From: Borrelia miyamotoi
GTDB taxonomy: Bacteria > Spirochaetota > Spirochaetia > Borreliales > Borreliaceae
Reading direction: 5' to 3'
NCBI RefSeq assembly: GCF_019668505.1
Contig: NZ_AP024371.1
Location: 372,001-436,000, forward strand
Length of the DNA: 64,000 bases
The position numbers and the translations under genes are program-made. The notes under the pieces were generated by a model. It had not been told where the DNA came from. It made no database searches and saw nothing but the letters and a program-made list of their open reading frames with translations. Shown piece after piece: positions 32,108 to 40,494 of this stretch. Numbering within the stretch: position 1 is the first letter of the stretch; each line of letters starts with the position of its first letter.

Positions 32108-32596
32108 TTACACCTTAACATCAGATACAGCCTTTAAAATCCTTGCAAGTTTTGAAATTGGCGCCTTAAGCACACTTATAAACAAAGAAATAGCCTCTTT
32201 CTTAGTAGGAAGTTTGCTATATGCATTAAGTTTAGCCTCATCATAGATCTCTCCTAAAATAAAACCTCCCTTAACCTTTAGAGTAGTAGTTTTAACAAAT
32301 TCATAAAAAATTTTTGCAACAACATTAGCTTCATCAACAGCAGTAACAATAGCTGTTGGACCTAAAAGATAAGAATCAAGACCATCTATATGTTTATCTT
32401 TTAAAACTCGCTTCATTATATTATTTTTTACAACCTTTAATTCACCCTTCTCTTTTTCAACTTTATTTCTCAAGTCAGTAAGCTCCGCTACTGTTAATCC
32501 CCTGTAATCTAAGAAAAAAATATTATCCTTATTATTTAAAAACTCTCTTAACAAATTAAACATTTCAACCTTTTTAGGGTTTATCTTTGCATCCAT
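32108..32596 (-). CDS. rplJ: 50S ribosomal protein L10
   Basis: A 162-residue stalk-base protein anchoring L7/L12 to 23S rRNA. The motifs [31 protein letters not shown] and LLGPTAIV are typical. The ATG at 32596 is chosen over one at 32614 because AGGAG lies 7 bases upstream, and it begins 10 bases after the rplA stop. It corresponds to BB0391. Confidence 0.97.
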   Translation of the reverse strand: MDAKINPKKVEMFNLLREFLNNKDNIFFLDYRGLTVAELTDLRNKVEKEKGELKVVKNNIMKRVLKDKHIDGLDSYLLGPTAIVTAVDEANVVAKIFYEFVKTTTLKVKGGFILGEIYDEAKLNAYSKLPTKKEAISLFISVLKAPISKLARILKAVSDVKV

Positions 32597-32606
32597 AATC
32601 CAACTC

Positions 32607-33281
32607 CTACACAAAATCGATCTTTACAGAAGGCCCCATGGTAGATGTCATATAAACACTATTCACAAAAGTACCCTTTAAATCACTTGGTCGCTTCTTA
32701 AGTAATTCCTTAATAAATTCATTATAATTCTCTTTTATCTTTTTATTATCCATAGACGATTTACCAACAGAAAAATTAATAACACCATTTTTATTTGCCC
32801 TAAACTCTGTACGACCCCTCTTAAAACTAGCTATTGCACTTCTCAAGTCATTTGTAATAGTTTGTGTCTTAGGATTTGGCATTAATCCTCTTTTACCTAA
32901 AATAGGACCAAGCTTTCCCACATCCTTCATCATATCAGGTGTTGCAACAACAATATCAAAGTCATTAAACCCACTTTTAATCTTATTAATAAGGTCATCA
33001 TCCCCAACATAAGAAGCACCAGACTCTCTTGCCTCATCAGCTTTAACACCCTTTGCAAACACAAGTATTCTCTTCTCTTTCATAAATTGATTTGGAAGAA
33101 CAACTGTGTCTCTAACTGTATGATTCTTCTTCAAATTGAGATTAACAGATGCATCTATAGTTTCATCAAACTTAACAAACTTAATCTCTTTCAATAAGTT
33201 TATTGCATCATCTATGCTATAATATTTACGCTTATCTACCCTAGATAGAGCTTGTATATATTTTTTTCCACTCTTAGCCAT
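32607..33281 (-). CDS. rplA: 50S ribosomal protein L1
   Basis: A 224-residue 23S rRNA-binding protein forming the L1 stalk and, in many bacteria, repressing its own operon. [18 protein letters not shown] is the family signature; [17 protein letters not shown] follows. Its ATG overlaps the rplK stop by one base (TAATG). It corresponds to BB0392. Confidence 0.97.
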   Translation of the reverse strand: MAKSGKKYIQALSRVDKRKYYSIDDAINLLKEIKFVKFDETIDASVNLNLKKNHTVRDTVVLPNQFMKEKRILVFAKGVKADEARESGASYVGDDDLINKIKSGFNDFDIVVATPDMMKDVGKLGPILGKRGLMPNPKTQTITNDLRSAIASFKRGRTEFRANKNGVINFSVGKSSMDNKKIKENYNEFIKELLKKRPSDLKGTFVNSVYMTSTMGPSVKIDFV

Positions 33282-33724
33282 TATTTTTCCACCTCAACAC
33301 CCATGGAACGAGCACTTCCTGCAATGATTTTAAATGCAGCCATCTCAGTTTTTGCATTTAAATCAGGCATTTTGACCTTTGCAATTTCCATGATCTTTTC
33401 CTTTGATATAGTTCCAACCTTCTCTGTATTTGACTTCTTAGAGCCTATCTCTATCCCAATAGCCTTTTTAATCAAAACCGAAGCTGGTGGAGTCTTGACA
33501 ACAAATGAAAAACTTTTATCTCTGTAAATAGTTATAATGACAGGAACAACAACTCCCGTTTCCATTTTAGCCGTTCTTTCATTAAATTCTTTAACAAATT
33601 GAGGTCCACTAACACCATGAGGTCCAAGGGCCTGCCCTATTTTAGCTCCTGGAGCGGCTTGAGCAGCCGGAATTTGAAGCTTGACCCAAGCAATCTCTTT
33701 TTTCTTCTTAGATATATCAGACAT
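33281..33724 (-). CDS. rplK: 50S ribosomal protein L11
   Basis: A 147-residue protein of the GTPase-associated centre. The N-terminal [24 protein letters not shown] segment holds the conserved proline-rich hinge, and the C-terminal rRNA-binding domain ends [12 protein letters not shown]. It lies 56 bases after nusG. It corresponds to BB0393. Confidence 0.98.
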   Translation of the reverse strand: MSDISKKKKEIAWVKLQIPAAQAAPGAKIGQALGPHGVSGPQFVKEFNERTAKMETGVVVPVIITIYRDKSFSFVVKTPPASVLIKKAIGIEIGSKKSNTEKVGTISKEKIMEIAKVKMPDLNAKTEMAAFKIIAGSARSMGVEVEK

Positions 33725-33780
33725 AAAAACTCCTTATGGTAAAAACGCCTTTTAAGCTCCCATTAACATATAATTAATCA

Positions 33781-34335
33781 TTAAATTTTCTCTATATGCT
33801 GAAAATCAACTTCAACAGGAGTTGATCTTCCAAAGATTTGAACTGCAACCTTCAGCTTTTTTTTCTCATAATCAATAGACCCAATAACACCCTCAAAAGA
33901 ATCAAAAGGCCCTCCCTTAATCCTAACTCTCTCACCTTCTTCAAAATCATAAAGTATGAAAATAGACTTATCTGCCTTAATTTCTCCAGCCAGCATAAAG
34001 ACACTCTTAACTTCTTCATCACTAATTGGAAGAGGTTTTTGCTCTTTATTAGTTCCTACAAAACTTACAACACCTGGAATCTTAATAATATCAGCAACTG
34101 TGCTTTTCCACTCTTGTTCAGGAAGATCTAGCTCAATAAGAATATAACCTGGCCAAATCTTTCTTTCTCTTATCCGCTTTTTTCCATTTCTTATCTCCTC
34201 TACCCTTTCAATAGGAGCTTTAACATCTAAAACATTACTACCAAAAATACCTTCATCAATCAAAAGTCTTATCTCTTGTTCAATCTTCTTTTCATATTGA
34301 GAAAAAGTCTGCAATACATACCAGGCCCTGGACAT
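33781..34335 (-). CDS. nusG: Transcription antitermination factor NusG
   Basis: A 184-residue factor bound to RNA polymerase. The NGN domain begins RAWYVLQTFSQYEKK and includes IWPGYILIELDL and PGVVSFVG. The C-terminal KOW motif is EGERVRIKGGPFDSFEGVIGS. It starts 9 bases after secE, the usual pairing. It corresponds to BB0394. Confidence 0.97.
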   Translation of the reverse strand: MSRAWYVLQTFSQYEKKIEQEIRLLIDEGIFGSNVLDVKAPIERVEEIRNGKKRIRERKIWPGYILIELDLPEQEWKSTVADIIKIPGVVSFVGTNKEQKPLPISDEEVKSVFMLAGEIKADKSIFILYDFEEGERVRIKGGPFDSFEGVIGSIDYEKKKLKVAVQIFGRSTPVEVDFQHIEKI

Positions 34336-34344
34336 AATCTTTCC

Positions 34345-34515
34345 TTAAAATACATAAGTTATAGCAAGATACATAATATAATCCACTATACCTAAAAAAA
34401 TTGAAATAAAAAAAACCAACCAAAAAACTTGCTTTCCACTGCCTATCACTTCACTGTACTTAGGCCATGTTATTTTTTTAAGTTCCAAAACGCTTTCTTT
34501 AATAAATTTAAACAC
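34345..34515 (-). CDS. secE: Preprotein translocase subunit SecE
   Basis: A 56-residue inner-membrane protein clamping SecY. From GTG at 34515 it reads (fM)FKFIKESVLELKKITWPK, the classic amphipathic helix with TWPK, followed by one membrane span (VFWLVFFISIFLGIVDYIMYL). AGAGAGG lies 7 bases before the GTG. The single span matches the short SecE type. It lies between tRNA-Trp and nusG. It corresponds to BB0395. Confidence 0.95.
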   Translation of the reverse strand: MFKFIKESVLELKKITWPKYSEVIGSGKQVFWLVFFISIFLGIVDYIMYLAITYVF

Positions 34516-34544
34516 TTAAAAGCCTCTCTTTAAATACCAAACCA

Positions 34545-34618
34545 CAGGCCAGGAGGGACTCGAACCCCCAACATGCGGTTTTGGAGACCGCTGTTTTACC
34601 ATTTAAAACTACTGACCT
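34545..34618 (-). tRNA. tRNA-Trp (CCA)
   Basis: A 74-base cloverleaf on the minus strand. The acceptor stem AGGTCAG pairs with CTGGCCT (one G-T pair), the discriminator is G, the anticodon loop is CTCCAAA with anticodon CCA, and the T-loop is GTTCGAGTC. It lies between rpmG and secE. Confidence 0.97.
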
Positions 34619-34631
34619 ATAAACTTTATAA

Positions 34632-34811
34632 TTATTTTATCTTGCCTTCTTTATGAAGAGTATGCTTCCTGAGAACTGGACAATACTTCATTAATTCTAA
34701 TTTCTCTTGCTTATTACGCCTATTTTTAGTAGTAGTATAATTTCTAATTCCTGTTTCTTCACACACCAAAGCTATAAGCTCAATGGCACCTTTGCCCTTC
34801 TTCTTGCCCAT
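34632..34811 (-). CDS. rpmG: 50S ribosomal protein L33
   Basis: A 59-residue protein starting [17 protein letters not shown] at the ATG at 34811, with CAGGAG upstream. It has [23 protein letters not shown], typical of L33. Only a partial cysteine set is visible (VC near residue 17 and YC near 45), so it is probably not a full zinc-ribbon form. A longer frame reaching 34892 runs into tRNA-Thr and is not used. It corresponds to BB0396. Confidence 0.95.
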   Translation of the reverse strand: MGKKKGKGAIELIALVCEETGIRNYTTTKNRRNKQEKLELMKYCPVLRKHTLHKEGKIK

Positions 34812-34834
34812 AAATAACACTCCTGAATATAAAA

Positions 34835-34907
34835 AGCCCTCAATCGGATTTGAACCGATGACCGCCACCTTACCATGGTGGTGCTCTACCACCTGAGCTA
34901 TAAGGGC
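34835..34907 (-). tRNA. tRNA-Thr (GGT)
   Basis: A 73-base cloverleaf on the minus strand. The acceptor stem is GCCCTTA with TGAGGGC, the discriminator is T, the D-arm is AGCTCAGGTGGTAGAGC, the anticodon stem is CCACC/GGTGG with loop ATGGTAA (anticodon GGT), and the T-arm is ATCGGTTCAAATCCGAT. It is 23 bases ahead of rpmG in the same direction. Confidence 0.96.
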
Positions 34908-34995
34908 ATCATTTCCCTTTATAACAATCCCTTATACCATACTAATTTATTCTCTGAAAAAAGACAAGCCCTTCTTAAATTATATTTCTAGGCTC

Positions 34996-35850
34996 TCATT
35001 TAATAATGACAAGCTTCCCTTCTCTTAAAAGATTAACATTATTCTTATTTGAAAATATCTTATTAATAGAATATTCATCAAGTATGATATCTGAATTATT
35101 TTTACCATAAATCCCTTTAGCAATCAACCTTAAAGGATAATCCCCAATTCTACCCTTATCTTTATAAGAGATATCATTTGTATATTCAAGCATTCCCCAT
35201 TTTCTAAGTGCAGCTGGCTCAACCATGCTTTTATCAAAATAAAGCTTAATATTTTCATCATAAATCTTAATAAAGAAAGCATTCATTAATTGCACAACAG
35301 CGCCTGAAGAAGACTTATAATCATCACCAGCATAAACAATAATCCCAGTATAAGCAAGCTGCTCAACACTTGTATTCACCAATGGATAAAAAGCTCTATA
35401 AGGCTTACTATGGGATAAAAATAAGTTAATAAAATCAGGAAAAAGACAAAGTTCATATCTAATGGTTATGCTTTTTAAATCCTCTGAGTGCTTAGTATAT
35501 CCCCTTTTTAAAATGCTATCAAGTCCTGAAAAATAAAGTATCAAATGGGGATCTGAGTTAAAATAATCTTCAAAAGTATGATCAGAATCAATTACCATTT
35601 CAAAAAGAGACTGTCTTATTAAAGTATCCTTAAAATCATTAATGCTAAATATTAATCTAGAAGTAGAATCATCAAGCCCAGCTCTATCAAATTTATCCTC
35701 ATCCACTGGCTTGGTAATATCAAAATAAACGTGCTTTGTATCCCAATCAATTGTCCTCTTTATACTAGACTTAAATAGAGAATCTTTTATAACAGAAACA
35801 TTAGAATAAAGTAAAAATAAAAAACTAAAAAGACTATTAAGTAAATTCAA
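34996..35850 (-). CDS. Exported Borrelia protein of unknown function
   Basis: A 284-residue protein with an N-terminal signal-like segment (NLLNSLFSFLFLLYSNVSV) and no lipobox. The body is mixed alpha/beta with many Asp, Lys and Tyr residues (HVYFDITKPVDEDKFDRAG, YTGIIVYAGDDYKSSSGAVV). I recognise no family. It lies 11 bases after a lipoprotein gene, so the two probably form a periplasmic or envelope pair. By order it matches BB0397. Confidence 0.75.
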   Translation of the reverse strand: MNLLNSLFSFLFLLYSNVSVIKDSLFKSSIKRTIDWDTKHVYFDITKPVDEDKFDRAGLDDSTSRLIFSINDFKDTLIRQSLFEMVIDSDHTFEDYFNSDPHLILYFSGLDSILKRGYTKHSEDLKSITIRYELCLFPDFINLFLSHSKPYRAFYPLVNTSVEQLAYTGIIVYAGDDYKSSSGAVVQLMNAFFIKIYDENIKLYFDKSMVEPAALRKWGMLEYTNDISYKDKGRIGDYPLRLIAKGIYGKNNSDIILDEYSINKIFSNKNNVNLLREGKLVIIK

Positions 35851-35861
35851 ATTAAATCTCC

Positions 35862-36884
35862 TTACTTTTTACCTAAATAAACTCCTATCCAAGCCCAACC
35901 ATTATTAATTTCTGGATCTTTTGGATAAGAAATTTTTTTAAAGACAAAATACCATTCCCAAATATGCTCCCAACCACTAGAACCAAGATAAGATATATCA
36001 TTGCTAGAATCAGCCTCAAAACGACTTGCAAACTGTATTCCATTTTTTCGCTTACTTCCAAGTTTAATCATTGTTGTTAAAAAACTATCTGTATTAATTG
36101 AATTACCTTTGCCACCCCTTTGATCCCAACTTTGAATAAAAAAATTATGTTTGTCCCTTATGCTTAATAATTTTGCAGTATTTCCAGAAAAAATATATCT
36201 CTTAATATCATTAATCAGATCATTCAAATTCCTATAAATTATAAAGTCTGGATTATTATAATAATTAACTTTAGTAACAACAGCAGAATAGTCTATTGAA
36301 TCTATTCTTAAATCTGCCCTTGGTATTAAAAGAAACTTTTTATAATAAAAATACGCTTCATCATAATTTTGGATACTCTCTAAAATTAGAGCAAGATTGT
36401 AATAATAATTGCCCTTATCTGCATTAGTAAGACTATCAGCATTAGCATCAAGCAACAGTTTATAATAACGTATTTTGTAGTCAGCATTAATATTTAAATT
36501 GATAACTCTTTTTGCAATATCTATTTTTACAGAGCTATTCTCGTAAATATAATCATTAAAATTATCAACAACATACCTGTAATAGGTAAAAGCCACTAAG
36601 TCTTCCTTAATAAAAGAATATATATTACCCATCAAATAAAAATACAAAGGATAATATTCCTTACCAATATCATTAGCGATTCCTTGATTGACAGACCTCA
36701 AAGCACTTTTATAATCTTTATTGCGCATACGAATATCAACTATTCTATCAACAATAATAAATCTATCTAAATCCTTTTTACCTGACTCTTCTAAAAGACC
36801 CATGAGATTTTGAATTTCGCTATGCTTAGTTCTATAACAGCTAAAAACCAGTATCAGTCCAAATACTTGAATTAATAACCTCAT
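35862..36884 (-). CDS. Lipoprotein with TPR-like helical repeats, unknown function
   Basis: A 340-residue lipoprotein. The signal MRLLIQVFGLILVFSC ends in the lipobox LVFSC. The region of residues 30-190 is rich in Tyr/Ala/Leu helices spaced like tetratricopeptide repeats (KDYKSALRSVNQGIAND, YYNLALILESIQNYDEAYFYYKKFL). The C-terminal part ends with Trp-rich WEHIWEWYFVFKK and NNGWAWIGVYLGKK. The ATG at 36884 is chosen because it yields the lipoprotein signal; a longer frame to 36926 adds a non-signal sequence. There is no Shine-Dalgarno; a -10 box ends 7 bases upstream. By order it matches BB0398. Confidence 0.75.
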   Translation of the reverse strand: MRLLIQVFGLILVFSCYRTKHSEIQNLMGLLEESGKKDLDRFIIVDRIVDIRMRNKDYKSALRSVNQGIANDIGKEYYPLYFYLMGNIYSFIKEDLVAFTYYRYVVDNFNDYIYENSSVKIDIAKRVINLNINADYKIRYYKLLLDANADSLTNADKGNYYYNLALILESIQNYDEAYFYYKKFLLIPRADLRIDSIDYSAVVTKVNYYNNPDFIIYRNLNDLINDIKRYIFSGNTAKLLSIRDKHNFFIQSWDQRGGKGNSINTDSFLTTMIKLGSKRKNGIQFASRFEADSSNDISYLGSSGWEHIWEWYFVFKKISYPKDPEINNGWAWIGVYLGKK

Positions 36885-36891
36885 TGTCTTT

Positions 36892-36919
36892 ATTATATAA
36901 TAAAGGGCATGTATAACAA
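36892..36919 (-). promoter_or_regulatory. Predicted promoter giving a near-leaderless mRNA
   Basis: On the minus strand TTGTTA, a 16-base spacer, then TATAAT (36897-36892), followed by AAAGACA and the ATG at 36884. A start point 6-7 bases after the -10 box would fall at or next to the ATG. A second overlapping candidate, TTGACT with 16 bases to TATACA, lies further upstream and would give a leader of roughly 20-25 bases. Confidence 0.5.
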
Positions 36920-36958
36920 AACACATCTTAAAGTCAACAAAAACTATCAGGATTTAGC

Positions 36959-38272
36959 ATGAATAAAAAATTAATATACATTATTTTATTACTCATATTA
37001 TTTCTATCTTGTTATTATGAAAATAATAAATATGGTATTGTTCTAGATTCAAACAATAGAGAAAAACTTCCAAATGGCTCAATTGTTACAATAGAAGATA
37101 TCAATCAAGAAAAAAAAACAATAACAATAAACTATAATGGAATAAAATTTATAGTATATAAATTTACAATAGAAGAGTTTCAAACAAAAAAAGAAGCAGA
37201 AAAATTTAGACTAAGCATTCAACCATATATAAATAAGTATGCGATCAGTAAAAAAGATCTCCTTCCTCTTAGAACCTCGCCAGACAGCTATAGAGAAAAC
37301 ATAATATATAGAATTCCAAAAGAAGCTGTCTTGAAAATAATAAACGTTGGAAAAGAAACAGACGCAGGCTCACTTAAAGGAAGATGGTTATACGCCTTGA
37401 CAAAAGATGGATACAAAGGTTATGTCTTTGACTACGCACTCGAAACTTTCGATAATATTACAGGCACAATATTTACAAATACACTAGATCAAACCTCACA
37501 AAATGAAGTAATCAATACATTTAAAAGTATTAAACACTTAAGACCAATGTATTATGAAAAAATGATTGCTCATAAAATGTATGATACCAACCTACTAAGA
37601 AAAGACTATGGATTGTTTTTTACTCCTAAAAATGAAATAAAAATCAATATACCCGAATTAAGTCTATCTTTCAAATTTGACATTATTGATGAGGTAAAAC
37701 CGAATGGATTTCTATTCAGATCTAAAACTTCAGAGAAAGATTTTATTCTCCTAACAAAAGAAACTCAAAATTATTACAAGTCAACCATAAAAGTTAAAGA
37801 ACACAACATTGAAGCAAGATTCGTGACTATTGAGCAAAATATTGCAAAAATTATTCTTGAAGCAGAAGAACAAAATCAAAATCTAATAAATAAACTAACA
37901 TCTTACGGAACATTACTAAATACACAATATGGAAATATTAGATTTAAAGAAGACAAAACTTTTGTTTGGGAAATAGACAAAAAAATTTATAATCTACCAA
38001 GTTCTGGAACGTTTGAAATAATCGGAATTAGTCCAAACTTACAAATTTCATATAAAAACGCTATCAAATTGATCAATAATGAAGGAAAAGAATATTTCTG
38101 TTTACTAGATTATACTAACAATGCCTTACAACTAATATTCACATCTCCAAAAAATGTCGAAAATAGTTCAGTCATAATTGATGACAAGGATAAAATTGCG
38201 ATCATATTATTTAATAATATTCAGATTAATCAAAATATACCTATAAGAATCCAAAAAATATTTCAAGGGTAA
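36959..38272 (+). CDS. Lipoprotein with SH3-like domain, unknown function
   Basis: A 437-residue lipoprotein with signal MNKKLIYIILLLILFLSC and lipobox LFLSC. Residues 95-155 resemble a bacterial SH3 domain: PLRTSPDSYRENIIYRIPKEA, VLKIINVG, GRWLYALTKDGYKGYVFDYAL. Such domains often bind peptidoglycan or peptides. The C-terminal two thirds are beta-rich and unrecognised. It is divergent from the lipoprotein at 35862 and followed after 5 bases by the ankyrin-repeat gene, so the two probably act together in the envelope. I give no specific function. Confidence 0.75.
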   Translation: MNKKLIYIILLLILFLSCYYENNKYGIVLDSNNREKLPNGSIVTIEDINQEKKTITINYNGIKFIVYKFTIEEFQTKKEAEKFRLSIQPYINKYAISKKDLLPLRTSPDSYRENIIYRIPKEAVLKIINVGKETDAGSLKGRWLYALTKDGYKGYVFDYALETFDNITGTIFTNTLDQTSQNEVINTFKSIKHLRPMYYEKMIAHKMYDTNLLRKDYGLFFTPKNEIKINIPELSLSFKFDIIDEVKPNGFLFRSKTSEKDFILLTKETQNYYKSTIKVKEHNIEARFVTIEQNIAKIILEAEEQNQNLINKLTSYGTLLNTQYGNIRFKEDKTFVWEIDKKIYNLPSSGTFEIIGISPNLQISYKNAIKLINNEGKEYFCLLDYTNNALQLIFTSPKNVENSSVIIDDKDKIAIILFNNIQINQNIPIRIQKIFQG

Positions 38273-38277
38273 AAGCA

Positions 38278-38934
38278 ATGAAAATAATTCTCATATTACT
38301 ATTCACACAATTTATTATGTCTTTAAATGCAAATGAAAACATAAAAATAATAAAAGAATTATCAAAAACAATTTATTATCTTAATAATAAAGAATACACC
38401 ACAAATAAAGAAAAGCTAGACAACTTTGTAAAATCAATAAACTTAAATGATAATAATATCTTAAAAGAGTTACAAAAAATAAAAAATGAATTTTTCATCA
38501 CATCTGTATATTTCAAAAACACAAAAGGGACTCTAATAGCTCTAAATCTCTCCGCAGAAATAAATTTTCAATACAAAATATCTCCACTATCAATTTCAAT
38601 AATCAATAACGATTTTCAAACCACAAAAATATTAATAGACTATGGAATTAACATTAACAGAATAGATGAAACAAAATATCCATCAATATTTTGGGCAATA
38701 TACCTAAATAATGAAAAAATATTCAATTTCTTAAAAGACAAAGGAGCTGACTTAAGTTTTACCCTTAAAAATGGAAAAACACCTACACAAGCTGCAATAG
38801 AAATTGAAAATATTGATTTAATCGAATTACTACTTAAAAAAAATGCCTATATTAAAGATGAATATAAAAAAGAAATGAAAAATTTAAAAAATAAAAATTT
38901 AAAAAATATTCTAAAAAAATACAAAATAATATAA
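38278..38934 (+). CDS. Exported ankyrin-repeat protein
   Basis: A 218-residue protein with an N-terminal signal peptide (KIILILLFTQFIMSLNA, cleavage near residue 18). Residues 100-205 contain about three ankyrin-like repeats: SPLSISIINNDFQTTKILIDYGININ, PSIFWAIYLNNEKIFNFLKDKGADLS, TPTQAAIEIENIDLIELLLKKNA. Ankyrin repeats mediate protein contacts; here probably periplasmic, perhaps with the SH3-like lipoprotein encoded just upstream. By order it belongs to the BB0399-BB0400 area. Confidence 0.78.
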   Translation: MKIILILLFTQFIMSLNANENIKIIKELSKTIYYLNNKEYTTNKEKLDNFVKSINLNDNNILKELQKIKNEFFITSVYFKNTKGTLIALNLSAEINFQYKISPLSISIINNDFQTTKILIDYGININRIDETKYPSIFWAIYLNNEKIFNFLKDKGADLSFTLKNGKTPTQAAIEIENIDLIELLLKKNAYIKDEYKKEMKNLKNKNLKNILKKYKII

Positions 38935-39279
38935 AGCAATTAGTACCCATATAACATATCAACATTTTTATTCTTTTAAAAAAGGTTTTTATGTATTTTG
39001 TCTATATTTAATAACTTTGTTACCTTATGGCACTCATTACAGTCTATGTAATCTAAAATTCCATGTAAAGACTAAAACCAATATTTTATCATTAAGACAA
39101 GATTTTACAATAACAATCGATAAAAACTTATCATGTTCTTCCAAAATACTAATCTCAGGGAATTACATATTATAAATATTTTATTGAGAAATCATACTAA
39201 AATTTCATATTTACCAAAAAATCTAGTAAGATTTATTATGCTATAAAGACTATTTTTAAAACTCGCAAAGGAACAATTT
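38935..39279. other. 345-base intergenic region upstream of the symporter
   Basis: AT-rich with stops in all frames. It should hold the symporter promoter; AAAGGA at about 39267 is the ribosome site. I see no RNA gene or repeat. Confidence 0.4.
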
Positions 39280-40470
39280 ATGAATACAAAAGTCAAATTT
39301 TTTCTAACCATACCCATTGGAATATTGCTTGGATTATTTCTTCCCTCTGAAGCCTATAACACACTATCACATATCTTCATAAGGTTGGCATACTTTTCCT
39401 TAATTCCTTTTTTAATATTTTCAATTCCACTTGGCATAGAAAATATTATTGATAATAAAAAATTCAGAAAATTGATTGTGAAAACCATCTACTATGGAAT
39501 TTTAATTAATACAATAGGAGTAATTGTATCCATTGTAGCTGCAACAATATACATACCACAAAGAATTCCAATATTAGACAAAAATATTCCAAATCTATAT
39601 ATATTTGATAAAGCAGCATTTCTTGAAACATTTTTCCCAAAAAACATCTTCACAATACTTACAAACAACAACCCAAATCTTTTAAGCATTTACATTATTT
39701 CAATAATTATTGGAATTAGTTTTTATTACGCAAAACAAAAGGGAAGAATTGCTAGAGAGCTTATATTAAGCACCTCAAATCTTTTTTACAATGCAAACGG
39801 AATAGTTGTAAAAATACTAAATTTTGGAATTATTTTCATTACAGCAGCATACACTACAAACTTAAAAAATTTCAAAAACTATCAATACTACATAAACAGC
39901 ATAATATTTTTTTCATCATGGACAATAATCATTATTCTAATAATAATTCCAATGATTAGCTATCAATTAACCAAAAATTTTAAACTCGTATACAAAAACA
40001 TATTAATATCCATCCAAAATATAATATTTGCAGGTTTTACAATGGACTCTTATGCTCCTTACTCTGTTTTAATAGAAGATATTAAAAATGAAAGAATGAA
40101 CATAAAAAAATCAATAATCACCAATATACCAATAATCAACTTTATTTCTAAATCTGGAACAATTTTTATCGCAACAATTTCATTTTTTATTATTTTAAAA
40201 TCTTACTCTAGCTTGCCCATATCAATTTATGAAATAAGTTATATGAGTATATTAACATTTCTTTTTATTTTCGCATTCCCACACGTACCAAACAGTTTAA
40301 TTTACATAATTACAATGCTATGTTCAACTTATACAAAAGGAATTGAACTCAGTTACTCTAATATAACTCCAATAATTCCAATCTTAACATCCCTAGCTTT
40401 AATGATAGACTTCACATCTAATATAGCAATAATGTACATAATAGACTTCAATGAACTACAAGATACTTAA
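39280..40470 (+). CDS. Dicarboxylate/amino-acid:cation symporter (DAACS, glutamate-transporter family)
   Basis: A 396-residue polytopic inner-membrane protein with about eight hydrophobic spans. It begins with the DAACS-like KFFLTIPIGILLGLFLPS, with AYFSLIPFLIFSIPLG next. The C-terminal substrate region is weakly conserved (ISKSGTIFIATISFFIIL and LTSLALMIDFTSNIAIMYIIDF, where the family has NMDG and D-x3-R-T-x2-N). Family members import glutamate, aspartate or C4-dicarboxylates with Na+ or H+. Departure from the binding motifs makes the substrate uncertain. It corresponds to BB0401. Confidence 0.85.
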   Translation: MNTKVKFFLTIPIGILLGLFLPSEAYNTLSHIFIRLAYFSLIPFLIFSIPLGIENIIDNKKFRKLIVKTIYYGILINTIGVIVSIVAATIYIPQRIPILDKNIPNLYIFDKAAFLETFFPKNIFTILTNNNPNLLSIYIISIIIGISFYYAKQKGRIARELILSTSNLFYNANGIVVKILNFGIIFITAAYTTNLKNFKNYQYYINSIIFFSSWTIIIILIIIPMISYQLTKNFKLVYKNILISIQNIIFAGFTMDSYAPYSVLIEDIKNERMNIKKSIITNIPIINFISKSGTIFIATISFFIILKSYSSLPISIYEISYMSILTFLFIFAFPHVPNSLIYIITMLCSTYTKGIELSYSNITPIIPILTSLALMIDFTSNIAIMYIIDFNELQDT

Positions 40471-40494
40471 AGTAGTCTTTAAATGAAATAAATA

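Noticed and set aside
34812..34892. Longer L33 reading frame
   Set aside because: The extension is a translation of tRNA-Thr; the family start and ribosome site are at 34811.
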